From assembly GCF_010183535.1 (NCBI RefSeq), contig NC_071331.1, forward strand, positions 7,750,001-7,814,000: a stretch of DNA of 64,000 nucleotides. Reading direction: 5' to 3'. The stretch comes from Caenorhabditis remanei. Taxonomy: Eukaryota > Nematoda > Chromadorea > Rhabditida > Rhabditidae. Shown here piece after piece: positions 23,506-34,503 of the stretch. The notes beneath the pieces were generated by a model that was not told the DNA's origin, ran no database searches, and was given only the letters and a program-made list of their open reading frames with translations. Made by a program: the position numbers and the translations under genes. Every line of letters begins with the position of its first letter. The first letter of the stretch is position 1.

Positions 23506-23699
23506 TATTTGCAAAATTTTTTTCTGTACACAGTTTTTTTTTTTGAGTTGAATTTCGTTATTACATCTTCTGTACTGAAATCATTAATTTCAAACATTCA
23601 ATCATCAATTTGAATGAAACGGGCCAGATGGTCGCTGGGAGTGGCAGATGGTCAAACGGCAAAATGCAACAGCGAAAGAATGAAGCAGATGTTAAATTT

Positions 23700-24666
23700 G
23701 GTACCACGAACATGGCGGCTTTTCCAGTTCCTCTTTCGAGCATTCCAAATATCCATATTGTAGGCCGGCGCAGCATATGGCCCCGATGGTATTTAGCCTT
23801 ATACATAGCACTTTCGTCTATTTCAACAATAGTTCCTTAACACAAAATTAAGTTGTTCATTGCTTTTCGTAAACACAAACCTGGTCCTCCGAGCATAATG
23901 TTTTTGTTCATTCCTGCTTCTCTTTCCCACCACTGCTGTGTCATGTCCCGAAACCATTCGTGGTAATCAGAAATGGTGTTTTCAGATGTTTCGAAGTACG
24001 CAGCGGAGTCCTTCGCTGTTTTTGTCGGATTTTCGATCCAATCAGCTGCGATGTACAATACTTTTTGGAGCGGAATACGGAGACCTTCGAAAAATGAGTT
24101 TTCTCTGAAAGGAAGTAATAATGTTAATAAAACAACAAAAGTATCACCTGATCGATACTTTACTGGACATCCCGTCGCTTTTGCATGTTGAGCAGCGCCA
24201 GACTAGCATATCATTTTTTTTACTGGAATCCTTGACCAGAGACATGTACTGGCTACACCAGTCCTGTTCACACTCGCGTTCGTTTGCGAGCAATCCATAC
24301 CTGGAATAAAAAATTGAAAAATATTTTGCGAGACATAATGAATAGTGTGATAATTAAACTCACGTCGCCACAAACTCAAGGGCTTTCTCTGTAGTTGTTG
24401 GATGATCCATTTCTCCGATGTACTCTTCTAAGTTTCTAGTAGTCAACTCCGCTAGATTGAGAAGACTGTTTGGTCCTGTGACCAAACTTGGGTCTACAAT
24501 TGTAACTCTCGACTTCTGAACTCTTTTCCATCTGTAATAAAAGCAAAGACTTTCTACAAAACGGTTTACAAAGCAGATAAAATTACCTGGAAAGAGTTCC
24601 ATTGCTCCACTCTACAGTAAGCAATTGATGCGGAAGAAGAAAAATCAGAATGAAACAGAAAATCAT
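23700..24666 (-). pseudogene. Merlin (IS1595/IS1016-like) transposase, C-terminally truncated
   Basis: Five exons can be read: 24666-24587, 24531-24364, 24300-24148, 24104-23881 and from 23835. Phases agree across all four introns. Visible features: a WRCSTCK zinc-ribbon half, an SFFEGLRIPL segment, IENPTKTAKDSAAYFETSENTI-type helical region (shown only in part), a GGPG turn, then IVEIDESAMYKAKYHRG with the first catalytic Asp, and WIFGMLERGTGK. These follow the order of Merlin transposases. The second Asp and final Glu regions are missing because the frame runs into the TIR. The first exon has a hydrophobic start, so the true start could lie at the next Met. Confidence 0.8.
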
Positions 24667-24932
24667 TTTGCCTTCACAATGATTTTTCACCCGCTGTGCC
24701 AGCGCTTTTATACTTGATCACCATCTGCTATGAATCGAAAATTTAACATCTGCTTCATTCTTTCGCTGTTGCATTTTGCCGTTTGACCATCTGCCACTCC
24801 CAGCGACCATCTGGCCCGTTTCATTCAAATTGATGATTGAATGTTTGAAATTAATGATTTCAGTACAGAAGATGTAATAACGAAATTCAACTCAAAAAAA
24901 AAAACTGTGTACAGAAAAAAATTTTGCAAATA

Positions 24933-25122
24933 ACATTCAAAGGACCTCGATATTTTCAAAGGACCCCTGTACTTTGAAGGGACCTCGATATTTTCAAAGG
25001 ACCTCGATATTTTCAAAGGCCCTTGATATTTTCAAAGGACCTCGATAATTTCAAAGGACCTCGTTATTTTCAAAGGACCTCGATAATTTCAAAGGACCTC
25101 GATAATTTCAAAGAACCTCGAT
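24933..25122. repeat. Ten 19-bp subterminal repeats, right arm of the Merlin element
   Basis: Inverted partner of 23316-23505. The odd units (caagggcc type and the cccttcaaagtacagggg pair) occur in mirrored order, so the two arms have been kept identical or arose from one another. Confidence 0.85.
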
Positions 25123-25624
25123 CGGACGGTAGAGCCGAACTTTTTTTTAGAAATTTCTCACGTGGTCATGCTTCCGTCGGGGCTCAATATCGCTCCTTTC
25201 TTGCTCATCTTGGTGGTATGAGCAGCAGAAAAGAGGTTTAATGGGTATCTCCCGTTCAAAGATTCATTGTAAAGAAAACAGTATTTATGCGTCCGATGAT
25301 TGCGGGAACTCGAGAAATAATTTTATTTCCATGACGGGTGCATCAAAAAATATTTGATGAAAACAATTCGGTGATACTGATATTTGGAGTCTTGAACTTC
25401 AAGCATCTGTAAAACTTGTATTCTTATAGAAAACCGTATCGAAATTTGCCAAACAACTTATAAATGGGTGAAAGACAAGTATGTAACTATTTCATAGTTT
25501 GGAGTCCTCCAATTATCAAACCCTTGTGAATAGTCTGAACCGTATCCCGGTGTCTTCATTATTCCAATTAGGAATTGAAATGTTTTTGGAAATGTATGGT
25601 ATTTCAAATATGGTCGAATCTTTA

Positions 25625-26812
25625 TTAAATCTTTTTATTCCAAACATGCAAATAGAAATAGTGAAACTTAAAGTCAGATTCATCTGAACGAGAATAGTAA
25701 GTTTGATGAAATGTTCCAATAGTGCCATCATCTCTCACTATATCATAACACAAGTCGTTTGGAAGTGAGTATGTTAACTTCCGATAGACCACTCTGAAAT
25801 CTCTTTTTTAATCTAGTTTATCTTGAAGTTTCTTACATTTGCATTGTTCTCTTTTCATTTTCCACATGTTCCCTAATCTCGAGATCCTTTGTTATTATCC
25901 GAAAGGCTTCATCAATATCATTTTCAATTGCCTTTCCTTTCATTGATCGTCGAACAGAACAATACTCAAGTTGTGGATTAGATCCTTTCAGCCAACATTT
26001 CAACAGAGTATTGATATCGTGAAGAGTCAAATTGGATTCATCCAAAACGAGCACTCGATAGCTTGAATTCAGTATAGAATCCAGTGTTATCCAATGAGAA
26101 TGAGATAATATAACTGAGGGAATGTCGATTCCTTTGTGATATTCGAAATCAGGGGTATTCATTTTCAAATCTAAATCAAAGTGATCTGTCATTTTGATAT
26201 TATCCAGAATAAACAATAAGGTGGGGGCAGTTATATCATCTGTTGTATCAATATCAAGATCTACAACTGATGGTTGTATTTTACTCAACCATTTCACAAT
26301 TGACATTGTCAACTGATCATTTAGTCGGTGAGTTGAAAGACTTGCGATCGGTGTTCTGAATATCACTGAAACATGTTCCGCCATTTTTCGCATTGTTTCA
26401 AAGTGCTCATCATTTGGAAATGTGAGATAATGAAATGCTTTCGGACCGTGAAGAGCTGAATCAATGTATGATGGAAACTGATTTCCATCGATTTCTCTAG
26501 AGGTATGATCTAATTCATCATCCAATTCAACACGGAAGTCTAAGATCCATTGCAGACCTGGATCGTTTGGAAATTTCAGACAAAGTTTCGAGTTTTCATA
26601 GAAATTCGCATGAATATCTGGATGATTCCAGTTGACAAGTGAGACGAGGGCCTTTGTTCGTTTTGAGAGAAGAGAGAAATCGATTCTGGAAAAAAAAGAA
26701 AGTTTCGGGAATAACTATCTTGAATACAAACTTACATTTCGAATACTTTCAGATATTGAATACAATCCAAAAGAGGTAGAGTAGGAAGACGGAGAAGAGG
26801 GAAGCGTGACAT
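25625..26812 (-). CDS. F-box/FBA_2 protein, copy 6, intact
   Basis: Predicted 364 aa; exons 26812-26736, 26685-25837 and 25793-25625, phases as in the other copies. The linker reads WILDFRVELDDELDHTSR, a variant shared with the left part of copy 3, so these two exchanged or share ancestry. FBA_2 motifs are present (SHWITLDSIL, LTLHDINTLLKCWLKGSNPQLEYCSV) and the end is YFYLHVWNKKI. No frame break seen. Likely an SCF adaptor like its neighbours. A Merlin element sits about 0.5 kb beyond its 3' end. Confidence 0.9.
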
Positions 26813-27544
26813 TTTTGGTTCTTTTTTTGAACGGAATCAATAATTCCTACGGGGACAGAGAGAGAAGGGAAGACTGATCTAATAGTGAACAGTAATCTAC
26901 ATACGATGAGGAGAGAATGGTTGTGTATTAGAACAAACAGTCTGCCCCCAGGCATTCTTGCTCCTGGCTATAAACATATAATAGGTTGGAACACAATTGT
27001 CATTTACTCCCTTGAACTTAGAGAAAGAGAGTCAACCGATTCCCGTCTGAACTGGAACTGTAGCCACAGGAAGTGTCTCTTTCATCGCTGTATCGTACTC
27101 TTTTTGTTAATTTTCGCACTTCCATCTATTCCAACAAGGCAACTGTTTGACATAATAGTTAGACTCTGCCGTTTGACCGCGAACTGAGATTCGAAACAAC
27201 CCATGGCCCTACTCCATCCTCACTCGCACTCCCACTTTTTCCACCTCACCCTCGCCAATTTGAAAAATTAGGGAGATATATCTTTTCCTCATTATTCAAA
27301 TTCGGAAATGTTTTCGGAAGTGTTAAGTATTTCAAATAGAGTCAAATAAAGTGTCGTCGTCGTGATAATGCTCAAACGGTTTAGAAACCAACAGTTCTTA
27401 ATTGCGATGCGGAAAGTGTTTTACCTGGATGGATGCATTCAAGGATAGCCGAAGTACTAGGAAGATATATTCATATTTTCCTCATTACTCCAATTCGGAA
27501 CTGAAATGTTCTTAGAAGTGTTTAGTATTTCAGTCAAATCTTTA

Positions 27545-28743
27545 TTAAATCTTTTTATTCCAAACATGAAAATAGAAAAAATGAAGCTTAAAGTCTGGGA
27601 CATCCGAACGATTATAGAAAGTTTGATGAAATGTTCCAATGGTGCCATCATCTCTCACTATATCATAACACAAGTCGTTTGGAAGTGAGTATGATGATTT
27701 TCGATGGAGCGAACTGAAATCTTTTTTTGAATTAGAAATTCTGTAATTTTCTTACATTACTTACATTCTTACTTGCATCGGTCTCCTCCCATCCTCCTCA
27801 TGCTCCTTAACATTGAGATCCTTTGTTATTATCTGGAAGGCTTCTTCAATATCATCTTCAATTGCCTTCCCTTCCATTAATCGTCGAATAGAAATATACT
27901 CAAGTTGTGGATTGAATCCTTTCAGCCAGTGTTTTAAGAAGCTATTAATGTCGCAAAAAGTCAAATTCGATTCACCCAAAACGATCACTCGACTGCTTGA
28001 ATTCAGTATAGATTTCAGTGTTACCCCCTGAGAATGAGATAATATCAGCGTGGGAATGTCGATTGCTTTTGTGTATTCAAAATCAGGGGTATTCATTTTC
28101 AATTCCCAACTAAAGTAGTCAGTCACTTTGATATTATCCATAATAAATAATAAAGTGGGAGCAGTTATATCATCTGTTGTATCGATATCAAGATCCACAA
28201 CTGATGGCTGCAATGTACTCAACCATTTCACAATTGACATGGTCAATTGATCGCTCTGTTGATTTATTTCAAAACTTGCAATCGGTGTTCTGAATATCAC
28301 TGAAATATGTTCAGCCATTTTTCGCATTGTTTCAAAGTGCTCATCATTTGTTTGGAAAAATCCGATGGTGAAATACTTTCGGACCATGGATATCTGAATC
28401 ATTGTATGATGGAAACTGATTTCCATCGATTGCTCTTGGGGTGTGATTCAATTCATCATCAAATTCGCTTTCGAAGTCTAGAATCCATTCCAGATCTGGA
28501 TCGTTTGGAAATTTCAGACAGATTTGTGAATTTTCATAGAAATTCGCATGAATATCTAGTTGATTCCAGTTGACGAGTGAGATGAGGGCCCTTGTTCGTT
28601 TCGATAGAAGAGAGAAATCGATTCTGAAAATAGTTTGGGGAATAACTACCTTGAATACAAACTTACATTTCGAATACTTTCAGATATTGAATACAATTCA
28701 AAAGGGGTAGAGTAGGAAGACGGAGAAGAGGGAAGCGTGACAT
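27545..28743 (-). pseudogene. F-box/FBA_2 copy 7, frameshifted
   Basis: Exon 1 (28743-28667) and the start of exon 2 (28623 on) are normal. At about 28347-28354 the plus strand has tttgtttgg where paralogs have tttgg: a 4-bp tandem duplication that shifts the frame and gives a stop at 28346-28344, about 118 codons from the ATG. The remaining FBA_2 frame (28426-27761) is open in the shifted frame and nearly undamaged, so the change looks recent. The exon-2 donor has moved (VR added; donor at 27764). Exon 3 is 27713-27545. Confidence 0.87.
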
Positions 28744-28945
28744 TTTTGGTTCTTTTTTTGAACGGAATCAATAATTCCTAGGGGGACAGAGAGAGAGAAG
28801 GGAAGACTGGCCTAATAGTGAACAGTAATCTACATAGGATGAGGAGATAATGGTTGTTTATTAGAACAAACAGTCTGTCACCAGGAATTTTCCCATGAAA
28901 AATTAATTTATTATTCAGGCATCAGGATTGCTCAAAAATTCTAGT
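28744..28945. repeat. Upstream block of F-box copy 7, end of the F-box array
   Basis: Array-type upstream sequence (GA-rich tract, agaacaaacagtctgtcacc) runs to about 28888 and then breaks off into receptor-L-domain relic sequence. This marks the array boundary. Confidence 0.6.
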
Positions 28946-29036
28946 CTTCAAGATTTATTATATCCGTGAACGAAATAGATGTTTGCACTGCCCAAAATCC
29001 ATGGATAGAGGAATGCTGTAGCAAAGATGATGAGAT
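28946..29036 (-). pseudogene. Relic of the last exon of a receptor-L-domain gene
   Basis: About 90 bp are similar to the terminal exon of the intact gene at 39465-39580 (shared: cgaaatagatgtttgcactgccc and gatagaggaat, plus strand), but altered and without the neighbouring exon. It belongs to a third, decayed copy of the DUF19/receptor-L block. Confidence 0.6.
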
Positions 29037-29321
29037 TTTCAGGTTTTTTCTACCATGTTTGTAGTGTTCAAATCGATTTTTGTTGTTTACTATCGAATTT
29101 ATTGAAAAAAAAATGAAATGGAATGCATCTTTCTAGACTACCTGAAATAGGAAAAATTGTTCAAGTTTCACAGTTTCAGGGAATAGTTAGAGCATCTATC
29201 AATTCATGAATAACGCTTCCTTCAACGATATGAACTTGCTTAAAAACTATAAAATAGCTAATTGACCACAAAATGCTGTTTCAGACATTCGAGAATTACA
29301 TGAAATTGGAAAACTTTTTAT

Positions 29322-31242
29322 GACGCACTCTCCGAGTCGATCGAGCATCGATCAACAGACCATGTTCACCCGAAAAAAGTTGACCATCTCCGATTTGTCA
29401 ATCCTTTTGATCAGAAATAGTATCAAGCGTTTTCAGCAGAACGGAGTACTTTTTGGCCAGGTCCGTCACCTGTGTACCTAGAAAAATAAAAAATCGATAT
29501 TTTTCGAAAATTTTTCCTGAAATAGTTAGCTATGAAATCTCAACGGGAAATTAATGTAGACACTATTTCAAGCATTTTTTGTGTTCAGAACAAAATTCCA
29601 GCTCAACACCTTCATAGTGAAAATTTTGAAAATTCATGAAATTTTCGGGTTTTTTTCATGAAACTGTTTTTATCTCGGCAGTGACCCGAGAAGACAGCGT
29701 TTTTTATTTAATATTCGAAATCTACATAAAATTTGGTATCGGAAACATGTTGTCCCTACTCGTAACTCGGGGACCAAAGAACGGTTTTTGAGGGAAGAAT
29801 GAGAAAAACTTGGATTTTAGTTTTCGAGGTCCTCCGGTAAATCATTTTTGATGTTCCAAAACAAAGGTTTTAAAAATTTTTTTATTCAGTCATGTCATTT
29901 TATTTTATTCCCAACACGATTTTCGATCACACCACAAAAATTTTTTCGAAAAAATGGAATTTTTTGAATTTTTGAAATTTTTTCCTGAAATGAAACATTC
30001 GAACTGAAATATGAAGGATAACATTATAAAATTAGGAGGATATGGTTGAAACCTAATTTAGGTTTATGAAAAAACTTATTTCCATCATCGGGTCATCTGC
30101 AACGTACGCTTTCAGGGTGAAATTTGGCGAAATGTTCAACTACGGTAGTTGATGCAAAGGAACTTTGTACTTGCAACGTTGTTTGGCAAAGGACTGTGTT
30201 GAAAATGACAGAAACCATAAGAAAACCGCAAATATTGAGTAATATAGCGAGAATTTCGAAAAAAAAATTGAAAAAAAAGAGACTCATACATGTTCAATGG
30301 TCTGACCTTTTTTGGAAGTCAGAAAAGGTTTTTTTGTCAATTTTTTTCGAAAGTCTCGCTAAATTACTCAATTTTTGCGGTTTTCTTATGTTTTCTGTCA
30401 TTTTCAACACAGTCCTTTGCCAAACAACGTTGCAAGTACAAAGTTCCTTTGCATCAACCCTGAAAGCGTACGTTGCAGATGACCCGATGATGGAAATAAA
30501 TTTTTTCATAAACCTAAATTAGGTTTCAACCATATCCTCCTAATTTTATATTGTTATCCTTCATATTTCAGTTCGAATGTTTCATTTCAGGAAAAAATTT
30601 CAAAAATTCAAAAAATTCCATTTTTTCGAAAAAATTTTTGTGGTGTGATCGAAAATCGTGTTGGGAATAAAATAAAATGACATGACTGAATAAAAAAATT
30701 TTTAAAACCTTTGTTTTGGAACATCAAAAATGATTTACCGGAGGACCTCGAAAACTAAAATCCAAGTTTTTCTCATTCTTCCCTCAAAAACCGTTCTTTG
30801 GTCCCCGAGTTACGAGTAGGGACAACATGTTTCCGATACCAAATTTTATGTAGATTTCGAATATTAAATAAAAAACGCTGTCTTCTCGGGTCACTGCCGA
30901 GATAAAAACAGTTTCATGAAAAAAACCCGAAAATTTCATGAATTTTCAAAATTTTCACTATGAAGGTGTTGAGCTGGAATTTTGTTCTGAACACAAAAAA
31001 TGCTTGAAATAGTGTCTACATTAATTTCCCGTTGAGATTTCATAGCTAACTATTTCAGGAAAAATTTTCGAAAAATATCGATTTTTTATTTTTCTAGGTA
31101 CACAGGTGACGGACCTGGCCAAAAAGTACTCCGTTCTGCTGAAAACGCTTGATACTATTTCTGATCAAAAGGATTGACAAATCGGAGATGGTCAACTTTT
31201 TTCGGGTGAACATGGGTGATCGAACGAGTCAGAGAGTGCGTC
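29322..31242. mobile_element. 1.9-kb foldback element, family A
   Basis: Long palindrome with about 0.95-kb arms, ends GACGCACTCTCCGAG / GAGAGTGCGTC, centre near 30290. TTAT on both sides is a possible 4-bp target duplication. The right tip has a small deletion relative to the left. A second copy starts at 63542 and is preceded by TTAA. No transposase; the frames at 30093-30522 on both strands mirror each other. A piggyBac-like TTAA-type target is possible, but the ends do not match the family as I know it. Confidence 0.8.
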
Positions 31243-31354
31243 TTATTCACTAGTCAAAACTTCTTACAGAATCGGAAAAAATATGAAAATTAGGAAAAAA
31301 GAGTAAAATAAACATTTCAAAACATGCTACTTTAGATTCGAAGATGCGTAGTAC

Positions 31355-31479
31355 CAGTGTGTGCTCACCGATAATCACTTTCCGGTAATTCACCGGTAAT
31401 ATTTTATCGATAATTTTCCGGTAAATTTACCAGTAAATTTTGGGTAAAATTTACCGAAAAGTTCGAGAAATTCACACTG
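31355..31479. mobile_element. 125-bp hAT-like MITE rich in TTTACCGG
   Basis: Ends CAGTGTG / CACACTG with a perfect 8-bp target duplication CGTAGTAC (31347-31354, 31480-31487). The interior consists of inverted and direct copies of ttttaccggtaa-like words. The CAGTGTGTG start is shared with the larger element at 36316. Confidence 0.8.
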
Positions 31480-31487
31480 CGTAGTAC

Positions 31488-32100
31488 TCAATTGACTAAC
31501 ATATATAATAGAATCACATAATTCCTTGAACTGAACACTATCTGTTTGAATTTTGAGCAATGTCAATCGATAGAAACAGTAAAATGTTTTATCTTCCACT
31601 GTTTCTGTGAGTCATGAAAAAACACATTGTTCACCGAATAATCATTAACTTCTATCATCTCGCTAGAGTGATCTAAACTGTTTTTGCTTCAACTTGTTTC
31701 ACATTCGGGTATCAAAATTCTTATTCTAAAACTATCATCTAACTCTATTATTGTACACATATCAATCAACATATCTGAACAAATAGATGCAGTAAATAGT
31801 CAAAATTATTATCAAAGTTTTTCCGTTTCTATTTTAGCAGAACTGTACAAATTTTTTCTAAGCTAATTGTTGTCTTTCTTTACAATTGTCTTTTTAAGTG
31901 TGTTTCTAATACTAATCGTTAGTACAATTGTTTTTCTATTCAATACCGGTTTTCATATCGATAAGATATTATAAATGTTTTAAAACTGTTTCCAGATTCG
32001 ATAGAGTATCACTACACTTTCAGTTTTTCCTGTTTCTAATAGTCTTCATATTAGCACAATACTTATACATATTCATTGCAATTAACACATAAGAATTTAC
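31488..32100. other. AT-rich interval without a recognised gene
   Basis: It holds only short frames. Part of it resembles intron sequence of the receptor-L gene (the stretch cctgtttctaatagtcttcat resembles cctgttttcaatagtcttcat near 41740), which suits its position beside the exon relic at 32101. Confidence 0.4.
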
Positions 32101-32215
32101 CAATTTTCTGAAATCGATATTCCTTTATTTCAACTCTCCATGAAACACTTCACACCATTCAGGCCATTGGAGGAGCGCAGTTCCATTCACGTGTTTCAAA
32201 TTTATCTGATTCAAG
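32101..32215 (-). pseudogene. Relic of exon 3 of a receptor-L-domain gene
   Basis: Similar to 41817-41945 (shared: catgaaacacttcacacc, aggccattggagga), with an 11-bp deletion and a lost 3' splice boundary. With the relic at 28946 it outlines a decayed copy of the gene, into which the 1.9-kb palindrome was inserted. Confidence 0.65.
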
Positions 32216-32262
32216 GAGTTTGTAAATAAGTATGTGTTAGTGGAACAACACTGTGTATAAGG

Positions 32263-32652
32263 TTAACTAATGAAAATTATTTTAAACTCCTGGTTCGGCC
32301 GAGTTGGAGACTTCATGCTGAAATTGAAGAATATTTTCAGGTTCAAAACCATCGAATTGTGAGGGACTAGAAATAAGAAACTGTTTTTTTCAGACATTTC
32401 TTGAGTCACATCAAGTGTCATTTCCTCTTTTTCAACCTTCTTTTGAATTCGCCCGTTTTGAGGAGGACTTCGGTTCGCTGAAAATTTTGATAGTTGGATC
32501 TAAATTATGTAAATCTACCATTGCGACAAATAACCCAAAAACAATGTAGAACTTTTGAAACATTTCCTGACTTTTCTAGAATTCAAGGATTGCTGAAACT
32601 CACAATTCCTGTCACTTTTCTCCTTGTTTTGATCATTTTTTGAATTAGTCAT
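32263..32652 (-). CDS. Small charged protein, paralog of 37373-37800 with a different C-terminus
   Basis: Two exons can be read: 32652-32604 and 32477-32263, joined in phase 1, giving about 87 aa. Exon 1 is MTNSKNDQNKEKSDRN. Exon 2 begins with SPPQNGRIQKKVEKEEMTLD, the same as the paralog, but diverges after QEMSEK, where the sequence changes to unrelated DNA. Lys/Glu-rich and probably disordered; no domain recognised. The conserved exon pair and splice sites in two copies argue for a real gene, at least in the other copy. This one may be a 3'-truncated version. Confidence 0.35.
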
Positions 32653-33085
32653 TCGGTCTCTGTCGTAGAATAGAAATAGTCTGATGTTTCTCTCCAAAAC
32701 TTGGTATACACGGCGTTTCTGATGACGTTGAAGATTTGAGATATTCAATATGCGGAGAAGAGGTGGACACGTACACACCAAGCTATGTTTTCACAGTTCT
32801 TATTCGCATGTAATACTGTTTCGAAAAATAAATTTGAGAATGTACAGAAACATACACAAATATTTTCGGATTTAGCTGTTTCAGGATTACTGTAAATTGA
32901 ACTTTTATTCATATAACTGTTCACGATACAGTTCCATTTTCTATGATAACAATCTGAACACACGTTCCCAAATTTACCTGATTCCATTTTTTTTCCATCT
33001 GTTCCGGTTATCCTTCTCATCGTTTTTTCATTTTTCCCTGGTTTTCAACATTATTCAACCATTTATTCAACTTCAAAAAGAAGCA

Positions 33086-34094
33086 ATGATGTCCAATTGT
33101 TTGAATTCAATGATAATCCTATTCGTCATCATTATATCAGTCACATCTCAAAAGAATTCAAATCTCGGAATATTTGCACAAGAGGATCTCATGTTGGCGA
33201 AATGCACTGAACCGTATCAGGTGAGAGGGTATCGGACATTTCGCAACTGAGACGTTCACTTAGTTGCGAAATGGCTAGTAGGGAAGTGTCGCGGTGTCAA
33301 GAAATCAAGGAAGAACATTCGGTCTTTCCAACACAGTTGGCTCATCGAGCACTCCCTCTATGGGAACTGAGAAACAGAACACAAAATTTGTGAAATTCTC
33401 AATAGAGCACACTTGCAGTTATGAGAATTTTAAATATCTACTGTTTCCTCTCGTCAGTAAAAGATTCACAACCTTATTCCCAATTATTCAGAAACCTTTC
33501 TCGTTCAGATCTACATCTCGTCCACCCTATTCAACGTGTCTGGTCACGAGATTCTCGATCCAATTTTCATGAAAAAGTTCTCGGAATTCACAAAGAATGT
33601 TTCGACGTGTATTGGTCCGAATGTTGTCGGCAACACTGCCCGTCACTATCGATTCTTCCTGGATGCTCTCGCATTTATCGGAGAGACATTGTACCGCCCA
33701 TCTGTTTTCAGGTGTTTACACAATGTGAGTAAGGGGGAAATATCTAATCAAACGGTTTCACATAAAACTTATCTGAACTACAAATCTGACATTCACATTT
33801 CGATGCTTTCAATCTCTCCAGATGTCCCCAAAAATCAATTATTGCTTCCAAGCGAACACGCACATTTATTACGAAAATGTTGTGAGAATAAACAAGAAGA
33901 AAACGAGTGATTTCAAGACTATCGTGGATTGTGTAATTGAAGAGATGAAGGTAGATCAAATGTGTAGAAACAAAGAAACGATCCAATCGATTGGTAGATC
34001 AATGAATGCAATTATTCTGGTGGCTCAACAGTTCAAATATTTCAAAACGGGAAGAATGAGACCGATGGTTTTTAATCCCGAGACACTTGGGTAG
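33086..34094 (+). CDS. Secreted DUF19-type cysteine-rich protein, copy A
   Basis: Predicted 207 aa from exons 33086-33220, 33509-33724 and 33822-34094, all phase 0. A signal peptide is clear (MIILFVIIISVTSQ). The mature part has six cysteines in KCTEPYQ, STCIGP, FRCLHN, NYCFQ, VDCVIEE and QMCRNK, spaced like the DUF19 (T20D4.11-like) domain of nematodes. Function of the family is unknown; extracellular location is expected. Two adjacent ATGs start the frame; I used the first. Exons 2 and 3 are nearly identical to copy B, while intron 1 differs, so the exons are either under constraint or recently converted. Confidence 0.85.
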
Positions 34095-34244
34095 TTGGAG
34101 AAGAATTGAACTTTTTGTTCTGTTTCGGAAAATTAATATTAAGGAAGAGGTGGTACTGTAGTGTTGAGACTGCATTCCTTCGAATCACAAAATAAAACAA
34201 TTCAAAAATCTAAAATTCATTCATTATTTTCACAGAAAAGGCTG

Positions 34245-34503
34245 TCAAGATTTATGATATCCGGGAACGAAATAGATGTTTGCACTGCCCAAACTCAATG
34301 GATAGAGGAATACTGTAGCAGAGATGATGAGAGAAATGAGGACGAATGAGAGGGACATGGCTGAAATCATAAAATAAGAAAATCAGAAACTTCTGGAACA
34401 AACCTTCTGCATACTGGATACTGTAGTTGGGCGTCAGTCGTTTTTCACAAGAAATCGGAGAGAATTGGTGATGAATGATCGATGGCATATTGACAGTATC
34501 CAA
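34245..34503 (-). pseudogene. 3' relic of a receptor-L-domain gene
   Basis: The terminal exon (34360-34245) and the last 100 bases of the preceding exon (to 34503) match the intact gene at 39465-39724 almost exactly. The match then stops abruptly at tccaa and unrelated DNA with ggaagtcgg repeats follows. The signal peptide and most of the L domain are missing. It lies tail to tail with DUF19 copy A, exactly as the intact gene does with copy B. Confidence 0.85.

Larger units (their letters stand above)
23302..25136. mobile_element. Merlin-type DNA transposon with 398-bp TIRs, 1835 bp
   Basis: Inverted ends start GGCTCTACCGTCC and extend 398 bp (23302-23699 and 24739-25136). An 8-bp duplication GAACTTTT flanks the element (23294-23301, 25137-25144), in the range known for Merlin elements (8-9 bp). 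The middle encodes the N-terminal two-thirds of an IS1016/Merlin-like transposase on the minus strand, cut off where the left TIR begins. Each TIR carries ten 19-bp repeats. The damaged coding region makes this a non-autonomous derivative. Confidence 0.88.

Noticed and set aside
24825..25016. 63-aa frame with KISRSFENIEVPSKYRG repeats (also 23422-23613)
   Set aside because: Translation of the 19-bp repeat array; identical in both arms.
23316..25122. Regular 19-bp repeats that could suggest a CRISPR array
   Set aside because: Units are contiguous without spacers, lie in transposon TIRs, and the genome is eukaryotic.
1..28743. Idea that the F-box array plus small membrane proteins is a toxin-antidote element
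   Set aside because: Caenorhabditis has such elements and F-box genes occur in some, but nothing in this sequence links the two groups functionally, so I do not claim it.
30093..30522. Open frames up to 132 aa on both strands
   Set aside because: Arm symmetry of the 1.9-kb foldback element; not independent coding evidence.
34161..34349. Possible extra terminal exon of the DUF19 gene (cysteine-containing plus frame, also at 39420-39540)
   Set aside because: No suitable donor joins it in phase, and the minus strand of the same DNA encodes the terminal exon of the receptor-L-domain gene.
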